37,803 bases of DNA, taken from positions 1 through 37,803 of the forward strand of contig VKHC01000007.1 in NCBI GenBank assembly GCA_015143735.1. The letters run 5' to 3'. The position numbers and the translations under genes were made by a program. This document shows, piece by piece, positions 1 through 9,693 of this stretch (its first letter is position 1; each line of letters starts with the position of its first letter). The notes under the pieces were generated by a model that saw nothing but the letters and a program-made list of their open reading frames with translations, made no database searches and was not told the DNA's origin. Source of the stretch: Synura sp. LO234KE (Eukaryota > Sar > Synurophyceae > Synurales > Mallomonadaceae).

Positions 1-213
1 GCAGGATGTGAGGAGGTAATGCACATGTGCGTGCTGCAGGCGGATGATACAAGGCATAATATGTGCTTTGCAATACGCATGTGTGCGCGTGCCTGCGTGA
101 CAATGTGTCTGCGCGACAGGACACAGTACTATTATTCCATAGACGTTACGAGAGATTTGCGGACGGATGTACCTCACAGGGGTTCGGGTCATATTGTCTC
201 TGTCGTGTGGCAG

Positions 214-2030
214 GTGTCGGAGTCCGCAGTGGTGGGCTTTCCCCACGACCTCAAGGGCGAAGGCATCTGCTGCTTCGTCATTTTAAAGAGCGGATATGAT
301 TCCTCTAAAGAACTCGTCAGGTCTGATATTCGGTCAGGAGTCGGCCGTCAGTCGATACGATATTGTTTCTCCTGTCAATACAACAAAATGAACTCGTATA
401 TGCTATTTTGCATGATCATTTTACTGTTTACTGCGATGGGAAGCAACTTTCGGCAGCTTAACGCAATAAGATGAAAATGTCATATTTATTATAGAACATC
501 GATAAAATCAATATTTATTTTCCGCAACGCAAATGGAATATATAATTTATTATTTTAGCTTAATTATCTAGATTCGATCACTTCTCCTAAGATCCCAATA
601 TCGCGTCATCCTGCTCACGACTAACATATCAACTGTAGCCGCGCAGGTTGCGAAACCATTTTCCCAATCCGCACACCTCGCCACAGCGGAGAACTGGTCA
701 ATTCTGGCTTTGCAAGTGACTATGAAACGATCTTGTTGCGCGTAGAGGCCGATGATCAACTCAATGCGTTCCTTTCACGATTGAGTCAGAGTCTAAAATA
801 TTCGCCGTTTCCTAGCGACCCAATATCCAAGGTCAACAGATTCCCCTCGGTGTCGAGAAAGGGGTAGTTCCTAGTGCAGTTGAGGGAACCGCCGGGTGGA
901 ACGACTCGAATGGAATTAAGTTAACAAAGGATTTGGGTCGCTAGGAAAAGGCGAATATTTTATACTCTGACTCAATCGCGAAAGGAACGCATCGAGTAGA
1001 TCATCGGCCTCTACGCGCAACAAGATCTCTTCATAGGCACTTGCAAAACCAGAATTGACCTGTTGAAGGACTTTGACCAGTGCCCCGACGATACACAGCT
1101 GCTTTCCGCAGTGGCGAGGTGTGCGGACTGGGAGAATGGTTTCGCAACGTCCGCAGCTACAGTTGATAAGTTAGTCGAGAGCAGGAAGAAACAATATTGA
1201 GATCTTATGAAAAAGTGCCCGAATCTCGATTTCTGCTATTTAGCCTTGTATTATTATATTTTATTTGCCTTTTGGGTAATGTATTGTACGTGTATAGTTA
1301 AGTGCCCTGTATGTAGCTTTTACCGTTGTAAGCGATTTCAATGCGAGTAAAAATTCGTGGTTGAATATTTTAATTTCATCGAATCCACTAATCTGCCCCT
1401 GTAAATGACCTATGTTGTTATTCTCCCATCATGACAATTCAGCAAGCTCAAGAATGCAGTGCGGGCTTCTATTGGACCTATCGCCACCCCGGATGTGATT
1501 GTGTTCTCCGACCTGCCTAAAACGAGATCAGGAAAGATCATGCGAAGGGTGCTGCGAAAGGCAAGTAGAGGAGGGGAGGCGAGAGGGAACGCCCTGCTAT
1601 GTACTCGGGTCGGGCAATACGTCTTCATGTAACTGAGCGGCGGAATGTATGATAATATGTGCACAGTGGATTGAAGTGGTTAGTTCAGAGTCGGATTCCG
1701 TATTTTATTTGGTGTATATCACATCTGCCTTGGTGTACTATATATTTGATTTCATTTTCTTAACCAAGTTGGTTTACAAAGTTATCAGTCATTCCATTCG
1801 GGAATAAGCTAAAATATCGAACTCCTTCTCGGTCATGAAATCTTTAAAAGGTGGCGGCTGGCGAAGAGGGTTCTATTGGTGACGTGTCCACGCTGAGTGA
1901 ACCGGCGGTAAGTCGTGAATCACTGCTACCGCACTCTAGATCCGTATTGATTACGGGGATTTGTTAGGTGGTGCCTATGCTGGTGGAGCGTTACAAAGAG
2001 GCTAAAGCAGGGATCTTCAGTAGTCGCTGA
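214..2030 (+). CDS. ACS: Acetyl-CoA synthetase, C-terminal part (5' end outside window)
   Basis: The enzyme makes acetyl-CoA from acetate, ATP and CoA. Four exons are read: 214-320, 1443-1560, 1851-1907 and 1968-2030 (stop TGA). Phases 2, 0 and 0 join cleanly. The first exon reads [20 protein letters not shown], a typical stretch of the C-terminal AMP-binding domain. The second holds [17 protein letters not shown] and then [17 protein letters not shown], with the near-invariant C-terminal catalytic lysine (SGKIMRR). The third and fourth give [13 protein letters not shown] and [20 protein letters not shown], the usual end of the family. Bases 1-213 look like intron; the adenylation domain lies to the left. 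The intron after 1560 starts with GC (GCAAGT) rather than GT, and only this site keeps the frame. The 1122-bp intron 321-1442 contains a fold-back repeat. Identification is firm; exon borders are inferred from phase and conservation. Confidence 0.9.
568..777 (-). pseudogene. Gene fragment in left arm of the fold-back
   Basis: Read on the minus strand from 774 downward it gives [20 protein letters not shown], then a 13-codon deletion relative to the right arm, then [15 protein letters not shown] and a frame that stays open to 568. An in-frame TGA at 777-775 stands where the right arm has an arginine codon. It is a second decayed copy of the fragment in the right arm, in mirrored orientation. 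Family unknown. Confidence 0.55.
570..1226. repeat. Fold-back inverted repeat inside the ACS intron
   Basis: The left arm is about 570-837 and the right arm about 920-1226, separated by a loop of about 82 bp. The reverse complement of the left arm matches the right arm along nearly its whole length, including GGGTCGCTAGG at the inner ends and GGATCTTAGG/AGATCTTATG at the outer ends. The right arm has 39 bp that the left arm lacks (about 1056-1100), an in-frame difference of 13 codons. Each arm carries a copy of the same short protein-coding fragment, pointing outward. If transcribed within the ACS pre-mRNA it would form a long hairpin. Confidence 0.85.
961..1200 (+). pseudogene. Gene fragment in right arm of the fold-back
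   Basis: The frame reads [11 protein letters not shown], then an in-frame TAG at 997-999, then [20 protein letters not shown] and a further stretch ending in [12 protein letters not shown] and a TGA at 1198-1200. The same peptide is encoded by the left arm on the other strand. The copies complement each other: the left arm has a leucine codon where this one has TAG. That shows a once-open common ancestor. I do not recognise the protein family. Confidence 0.6.
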
Positions 2031-2824
2031 TATACCTATCATAAAGTGCTAGGCCTTTGCGTATCTACTAGCGGGGAGGCGCGAATTCTTGTAGTGCTTG
2101 CAGTCGCACTTTTATTTGCTATTCCAAATCTTGCTATTTTGTACGGTGCTGTTCTCAAATTTACGAGAAACCATTTCTATATTCTTGTCATATGATGTTC
2201 AATCTTAGAACAATTATTTCCGCAAAAACAAGGATGTGCAGTCGTAGAAAATTCCTAAGCGACGAATCAAACTGCTGCGGGTAAACCACCGAGAAACGCA
2301 CCTACACAACCACGGTGGCAACAGTAGTTCCTATGAGCGAGCGAGATACTTATAACCTTATTAGTATCATAGCAAAGTAAGGTTAGTGGGGGTGAGTTCA
2401 TACCACGATGAGCGCATTATCTGAGGATCGTGGTGTGGTAAGAAAATGGTTACCAAGTATGGCAACGAGTTTCAAAATTAATGCGCTACTAGTGACGGCG
2501 TGGACAGTAGAAAGTGGAATTCTTATCATTCCGCCTCTTAGTGCTCGTAGTAAAATCCTCAATAGTCTGAAACAACAGTAAAAAACAGCGTTCAGTTAGG
2601 ATTTTAAAATTCCCGACATTATAGAAGGAGGTGACGAAGCGCATATGCAATCCGAGGAAGGTTTGGCAGTGATATAGCTTGGTTCTGGCTACGATACTAC
2701 AAAATATGCTTACACACACAAAACATGCACACGTCAACATGAAGGGAAGGAATAGCCTCATTTCCGCGGCTTCGCGCCACATGCGACTCCAACGGCAGCG
2801 AAGATAAGAGAGAAACGTCGCCAT
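2031..2824. other. Intergenic, between convergent genes
   Basis: This lies between the ACS stop and the stop of the HA-repeat gene. I see no supported gene. A perfect 8-bp stem, ACCACGAT at 2402-2409 and ATCGTGGT at 2427-2434 with a 17-base loop, is the only structure noticed. An open frame at 2824-2489 on the minus strand starts right after the HA gene's stop but has no recognisable features. Confidence 0.4.
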
Positions 2825-4046
2825 TCAGTTCCCCGCAGTTTCCCTCTGCCTGGCCTGCTCTGTCACTTCGTCCTCCTCCTCCTCCTCCTCGTCTATCATC
2901 GCGTCTTCCAGGTCATCCAAATTCAATTGCCGTTCTCTAGACGGCGCCCGCTCCGATATCCATACAAACCCTATCTCATCCAATTCCTCCCTAAACTTAG
3001 CGTACCTGCCCTGTCGGATATCCCTTACTCGATTGCCAAGCTTCATTCCCCACAACTCCCGTGGCCATATGTTCTCCCACGCTCCTTGATTGAGACGAGG
3101 CTGCGACGGAACAACGAATGCTTGCCGCACATCTAAGGTGCCCTCTATCTCGCGGTATATCAGAAGAGCCTTTTTAATAAGACCGAAACGGTGGGTTCGA
3201 ACATCCCAGACGAATCCAATCTTATCCAATTCTTCCTTGTGCTCAGCAAAGCAGCCTCGTCGAATGTCGTTAGCCTTCACACCAAGTTTCATACCCCAAA
3301 GCTCCTCTGGCCATTCAGTGCTATTTACAGGGACAGAAAATTTTTGTGGGATGTCTAAAGTGCCCTCTTTCGCTTTATATAATAAAAATGCTTGAAGAAT
3401 ATATTCAAATCCACGGGTGTCGGGTGTTCCGTGTTCAAAATTAAAACCAATATCCAGTAGTCGCCTCGTTTGTTCCTCGGAAAGCACTGCATTTCCATAT
3501 AATATAGACCGTCTTCTTGAGCCGAGGTTAAGTCCCCATGTTTCCTCGGGCCAAGCATCGTCGTGGTGAGGGATGGAGTAGTCCCACGGAACTTCGGTAG
3601 TGCCATTAATACGCTTCCAGTTCTTCAGAGCCAAAAAGAACTTTTCAAACCCTCTTTTGTCTATCCTTGCCTCGAAATCAAAGCCTAATTTCCGCAATTT
3701 ATCCTCATAAGCCTCTTGATTTAAATATGAACCTTTCCTGAGTGATGATCTTATCCACCCCAGACGTCTGCCCCATAAATAAGAGGGCCAAGGCTCTTGT
3801 GACGGGACGGTAAAATTAGACGATACACGGCAATGACCGTGAATTTGTTTAAAAATTTCCATGGCAGTGTAAACTTGATCGATGCACAAGTAGTTTTTTC
3901 TGTTTTCTATAAAAGAGTGTAAGGGTACAATCAGGGTCACGTATGTTAAAATTACCTCTTGAATCGGTACCAGAACCACTCACAGGGAGGGACGAACTAG
4001 AATTGAAAAGAGGAACATCTGTTAGACTTAAATTTTCGGGAACCAT
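2825..4046 (-). CDS. Stand-alone helicase-associated (HA) repeat protein
   Basis: Two exons, 4046-3956 and 3906-2825, are joined over a 49-bp GT-AG intron in phase 1, giving 390 aa. Four repeats of about 70 residues follow one another (roughly 41-109, 116-188, 196-264 and 271-346). Each has an amphipathic helix, a VP motif, WPxxxWGxxLG, an R-rich helix (for example DIRRG, DIRQG) and ends in xxxGFxW/F. This is the pattern of the Helicase_associated (HA) domain. No helicase ATPase motifs are present, so the repeats stand alone. The tail (360-390) is acidic with a run of glutamates from a (TCC)n tract at 2872-2892. Nucleic-acid binding is plausible from the family but not shown. The ATG at 4046 is the first in the exon; the frame stays open upstream to about 4118, so a further 5' exon is possible. 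The gene diverges from the coiled-coil/SHIPPO gene. Confidence 0.8.
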
Positions 4047-4489
4047 TTCTTGTGACGGACCGCTATGCTCGAGTTGTAGCTGAGTAACAAATAAAGTTAT
4101 TGGAATATTAGAAACCTAGTATAAGAAAAACCTCGGAAAGCTTTGTTTTCAAGACAACTCCACCTTTGATTGGAAAGGATCGAATACCAGATAAAAATTT
4201 AATATTGAAACCTTAATTTTTTTTAGGTATACATGTAGACAAGGTAAAGTTATTTTCGCATAACATTTAATACATAAGAAAGAAAGATACCAGTGCGGAA
4301 TAGACTAAAGGTAATCATGAACAGTATCCGATATTTACAATAATTAGGCATGCCTGCAATTTATTCAGAAATTCGAAAAAAATTAGAACGGCAATTGATT
4401 TCAAGTAACGTGTTGTAACGGTCTCAATATGACAGTTTCTCTCCATTTGCTCTAAATTTACCGATTAATTGATATTTATATATTTCACG
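4047..4489. promoter_or_regulatory. Shared 5' region of two divergent genes
   Basis: 443 bp of AT-rich DNA lie between the start codons of the HA-repeat gene (-) and the coiled-coil/SHIPPO gene (+). It must hold both upstream regions unless either has an unseen 5' exon. No specific motif could be assigned. Confidence 0.4.
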
Positions 4490-7400
4490 ATGAGTATGTC
4501 TCCTTATGTATTTGACCCGGGACTAGAAAAGCTATTTCTTATGACTTCTAACTCGCTGCAGCGGAATGAGCCAGGAAAAATTAAACATTTTACCAATTCA
4601 GTTCAAAAAAAGAGATTATCTTTGGACAGCCTCGTTTATCGAAACGCGTCCATTGAATCAGATGAGCCTATAGAAGATGACAATGTGATGAAATCAACCA
4701 GATCAGCTTGTGATAGTACGAGTAACCTTGTGAAAGAGCAATTAGTGGAATTGCATGGTCCTCGTCGTTCAAAAGATGACTTTGGGCTTCAAAACGATTC
4801 TACGGCATCTAACATCAGATCTCATTCATTATCTCAGTCGATTGACGACTTAATTTTGAAGAAAGCAGAGGAGGTAGTTCGAGAGCGGGATTCCAAAAGG
4901 TACTACAACACAAAAGAAATTTCTGCCATGTTGGCGAAAATAAAAGCTGTTATGAGCGACCCGTCTCAGTGGGAGATTCTTCTCAATTCAGTGATGTTCC
5001 AAAATGTATGATTTAGATCTATTTACGCTATTCTATGCATTTTATCACTCTTTGTTAAAGATTTTATCAGAATATTTGGACTCGCAGACAGTGAAGCATT
5101 TGATTGAAAACGGGGTGAGTAAATGATTTTTTTATTTAGATAGATAAAATTTTATTTATCTTCTCGATGTCTGATGTTTTTTTTCTCCTTGTAACATACT
5201 GCGATTGATTTTCTATATGAATTGGTCACAGACCGTTCCCCCCAGTTGCTCCGAGGAGCTGCTCTTAGAAGCGGTGGCAGGAACTCTGATTGAAATTCAT
5301 CAGGCACGTTTTCGTGAATATCTTCAGGACCTAAAGAGAGCACATTCTGCGGTCGTTCCCGACGCGTCCCCATTTTCTCTTACCGCTCGGATTTACTACT
5401 ATACATATTTGATAAAAATTAATTTTGAACTTTATGTATTCATATTATAATCTTTTGTGTCGTAGAACTCAACGAATGAGTTCCGTCTGAGCGAGGAGAA
5501 GAAGAAACTTCGGACGGAAATCGAGGCTCTGCTGAAAAAGGAACTCGTTATAGAGGAGAAGAGACAAAAGAGGGTCATGGAACTAAATGACAAGATGATG
5601 ATTGCCAGGCATAAAGTCCTGGTACTGCTCATCCACGCGCTGCAGTAGTCGCGATGTGTATGTTGACGTTGACGGGCCTCCATGCCACGATATCACCCAG
5701 AGGGAATAGATGATTCCATTATATACATGTAGTCGTTGTGATCCTAACGCGTCAATAAATTGTTGTACTCCTTAGTATTGGTGATGGTAGTGTGATGTAC
5801 GATTGCATCACTGTCAACATCTGATGTAGCTCAGCGATTCGATGGATTTGCGCCTCCATCTCAACCATATGGATGACGATCATGGTGTGCAGGCGGCCCG
5901 GGAGACCAAGTTCCACCACTTCGAGGAGAGAGAGGCGTCTCGTCGGTCCCAGATCCGGAGGGTGCGCGAAGAGCGGGAGGCGAGGAAGGCGATGTTGGAT
6001 AAGGAAGCAGACCATATCCAGTTTGACATTGTGCGGCACCAGGTGATGGAATGGAAAGGGGCGGGCCTGATGGCAGGGTACGGGTATGCACTCCAGTACA
6101 GTTATGAGGCCGCTTCCCCCACCGAGCTGTCGAACTATGACATCGACAAACTTGCGTGTCACATCAGTTAACATAATGCAATTGGTTGCTGTGTGAATTT
6201 GATATGTGTTTAGTAAGGTCTCCTATGGCTATTGTTTTATCTACTCTTACTTCATTTATTCCGTCACATGACACAGATTCGCCGAAATGAGATATATCAG
6301 CAACGGGCGGAAGAAACGACATCGAAGTTTGAGCAGAAGCAGAAACACTTTGAGGAACTGGTGAGTGCCCGACCGCTACGACGGTTATTTGGCTAGAACT
6401 CATCATATCCTAAGGGTGCATGGCTCTGACTTGCGCGATGTGGAAGATGTTGACCCTCGCGCCTCTAGTGTAACTCCATGGTGCAACTGCTAATGGGAAT
6501 GACCTGGATTGGGGCGAATAAACTGTTGTGTTGTGTTGTCTACCCTCCGTGTTGAATGATATCGGGATTCACCTTACACTGCGGGCGTCTCATCGTCTGT
6601 GTCGTGTCTATGGTTGTTGTCAGGAGCAGCAGAGGGAGAAGAACTTGGCGGACGAGAAGGAAAGAATCAAGAACAGGAACGCGACGAGGAAGCAACGCGT
6701 CCTATCCACGGGCGCTCAGTTGGAGGCTGAGTTTAGGTACTTTTTGCGAGTTTCGTCGTCCTTTCGTCGCTCATTTGGTTACGCCCCTTACCCTTATCCC
6801 AGACGAAGAAGTGAAGAGGAACTTAAGCAGGCGATGGAAATATCTAAACTGGTCTTAGACAGGTGGGATCGTTTTCACGCTTTATTGCTTAGCTCACTAT
6901 TCTATCAGTAACTATCGACCGAACTCTCGCATTATCTGCCCGATTTCTTAGGGAGTTTCAGGGCTTGTCGGACCGAATCAAAGAGCGGAAAATCAGGTCA
7001 ACTTCTGGCACATCCGTATTTACACGTCACGTATTCCTCACGTGTTATCATATATCTAGATATGTGACTGTAGTGGCATTCTCATGGGATCCTTTCTTAC
7101 CTCCAATCGTATCCTTATCTGTTCTATTGACGCCGCCCCTGTCCTGCCTACAGGGAGAAACTGTATAATTTCAGAGTAAAGGAGAAGCGGCGGTTACAAG
7201 AATTGAATCTTGAGGCCGGTGAGCATTTCTTTGAACCGAAATAGTAGAACTGGTCTTGCCCTGCCGTGTTATGTCATATGACCGCGTTTGCACCGCTTCG
7301 AGTAACTAAATCTGTGCTCCGCCCGTTCTTGCTCCAGACCGTCAGCTCATTCAAGTGCGTCAGACGAAGTTAGACCAGATGCAATCGATACGTGACAAGA

Positions 7401-8795
7401 TCGGAAATAAGCGCACGCAGCTTCTCAATCAGGTCGAGTTGCGTCTTGCGTCATGTCTTCAGTCTCGACGGGTTAAATCAGAGCGGAGAGTGGTCTTGTT
7501 GCGCATTGATTGCGCTCTATTGAATATTCCTGATACGATCTGAACTCACACACTAGTTTAGACATTACACAATATATGCGCAGGTGGTGTCGCACTACAG
7601 CTTGGGTATATATTTGACTTGTCCGTAATGTCATCAGCGTGGTCCCTATAGGATAACGCCGTTCCTCGTTCTTGATCACCACGAAATCTAACCCATGCGC
7701 CGCACTCCCTCCTCCCGCCCACCATAAGATCTTTAGAGAACGCAACACGCGCCAAGAGGCCCCTCCCCTTGAGACGTCACCAGGCCCTGGCAGTTACGAT
7801 ATCGAGATCAGTAAATCCGTCAGAGGCGGATTAATTACGAAGAGCAGGTACGGGCGGTGGGTGTGGAAGGGAAGCGCTTCTCCCGATAAGGAATTTCGAA
7901 AACGTTGTACTGTATCACGCTTATCGTTGTTGGTCCTGTTAGTCCCCAGTCTGGAAGGGAGTGGGAACACCAGTACTCGCCGGGCCCTGGAGACTATGAT
8001 GTGCGGGAGACCCTGATCAGACCTGGTATGTTCCATGGAAGTGCTCTCTGAAATAGGGTATCACGTGACTTACTGCACGCCGTGATGCGGTCTCGGGTCA
8101 TAGGGTCATGGCGGCCAGCTCAGAAGACCCATTCAAACGAGTACTCCTGCGATAGTCCTCTGTAACTGATTTTCCCGTTCGCACGTAGGATCTGGCGTCA
8201 CTCCGTTTCGCGAACGCGGTGTCTGCGATTGGCAGCGACTCACGGCTGTCCCCACCCCAGGTTCGTCTGTATGTACTGCTAGACTGCGTCATTCCTTTGC
8301 CTCTGGTTGGCGTGAGTGGTGTACAATTGGCCTCAGAGGGTAAGTGTTGGTTGAGGAGTTTTTGAGGATAGAAGTGAAATGAAATGGCCATCCTTCTAAA
8401 GAACTTACTTACTCATATGTTAACCCTGATGCCCTCTGATATTCACTTGCTTCCCTTATTCAATGACAGGTCCTGGGACATATGATTTGGATATTCAAAT
8501 GAAGCGACGTGTTGATATTCGAGTAAAGAGCGACGGAATTACTCGTGCGAGGAATCTCCTCCCCCCCTCCCGAGGATCGCCCTCTCTATCCAGGCCTTCC
8601 TCGTCTTCCCTGGTGTCCAGCAGCAGGATTTCAGTGTCGGACTTCATCAAACTGAAAGTAGGCGGCAAGAAGGATACCTTCACCCACTTTACATGCTTGT
8701 GCTCCAATAGTACTCTTAATAATAGACCTTCGTGTTATAGCGACAAGATCCTGTTTACAGTCCTGTTTCCTCGATGCTTTTATCTATTCCCTTAA
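4490..8795 (+). CDS. Coiled-coil protein with C-terminal SHIPPO (STPGR) repeats
   Basis: Fifteen exons were read: 4490-5005, 5088-5114, 5232-5351, 5466-5621, 5893-6042, 6277-6360, 6624-6736, 6803-6862, 6952-6996, 7154-7218, 7338-7432, 7729-7847, 7943-8025, 8189-8260 and 8470-8795. All phases agree, giving 676 aa. The N-terminal 170 residues are polar and unrecognised. Exons 4-11 are highly charged coiled coil (for example RLSEEKKKLRTEIEALLKKE). Exons 12-15 carry three PGPGxYD motifs (SPGPGSYDIE, SPGPGDYDVR, TPGPGTYDLD), the signature of SHIPPO/sperm-tail PG-rich repeats. Proteins with these repeats are often microtubule- or flagellum-associated, so an axonemal role is inferred. The start ATG at 4490 is the first in frame. 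Least certain are the ends of exons 3 and 4 and the last exon, which may be spliced further. Confidence 0.75.
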
Positions 8796-9693
8796 GGGTG
8801 GGCGTGGTCTGGTATCGTCGCACTCTTCGTCGAGGCTCTCCACCAATGCCAGTTCTTAATGCAACGAGAAGTCTGCAGCATCGTATATAAGCCATACCCG
8901 TAGCAAGCCCTACAGCTGCCTAACAACATATTTTTCTCTATGTCTTCCTGGGCACTATGGGGGAAGCTTTTTCTCGTAATGGGACATTAAGTACTCTTTG
9001 TTTCTACGCACGTGTGACTAGGTAATGCATGTAACTTGGATACTCTAAGATTCGGTCGCTTCGAGTTCTTACTCGTAGTAGGAAAGAGTGAAAAATATCG
9101 CTCCTGCTAGCGGGAATAGAATGATCGCCCCCTCTAGGAAGCAAACAGAAGTACTTACTTACCTTGTCTCCTGTGGTCCGCACAGTCGTCAAATTCCAGG
9201 ATAAATCTTGTTATTAGATCCAACTACTAAACCACTTATTACTTGCAAAACAATTTTGCAGCACAACTTAAATACTAGGAACTTCACCAATTAAATTCCA
9301 TCACGATTTTTTCCACCAGCACCAGCTGGAGACAAGATGGGAAGGCTAGTAAAACATGACATTTTCTACTTGGTTCACTTTTTGCGAGGCATTCATATTT
9401 CATATCATCATCATTTCATCAACTCCTTTCAACGCCAAGAATTTTAAAAGTGAAGAAATAATTATTTAGCTTAAGCAAATCGGAGATATTTTGACCTTCG
9501 TTCTAGCTAAGAAATTGATTTCCGGGAGATTTCCAGATATTGGCTAATCGATTGAAAAAATAGTATAATTGGATTTAAGTGAGAATCATCCCAAAGCTTG
9601 GTTGAATATTCGAGCAGAGAGAATTCAAACGATATCCTGCTCAAAACATACACCATTTCCATCGCGGTTACGCAACTGTATTACACAAAGCAT
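8796..9693. other. Intergenic, no gene seen
   Basis: This lies between the SHIPPO gene and the GPCR. Only short frames without recognisable content occur. The last 300 bp are AT-rich and probably include the GPCR promoter and 5' leader; no specific motif is assigned. Confidence 0.4.

Noticed and set aside
2489-2824. 111-aa minus-strand frame starting immediately after the HA gene stop
   Set aside because: No family features or codon signal; the ATG follows the TGA by chance and no splice sites make it part of the HA gene.
5752-6174. 140-aa minus-strand frame
   Set aside because: It is the shadow of exon 5 of the coiled-coil/SHIPPO gene, which has consistent phase with its neighbours.
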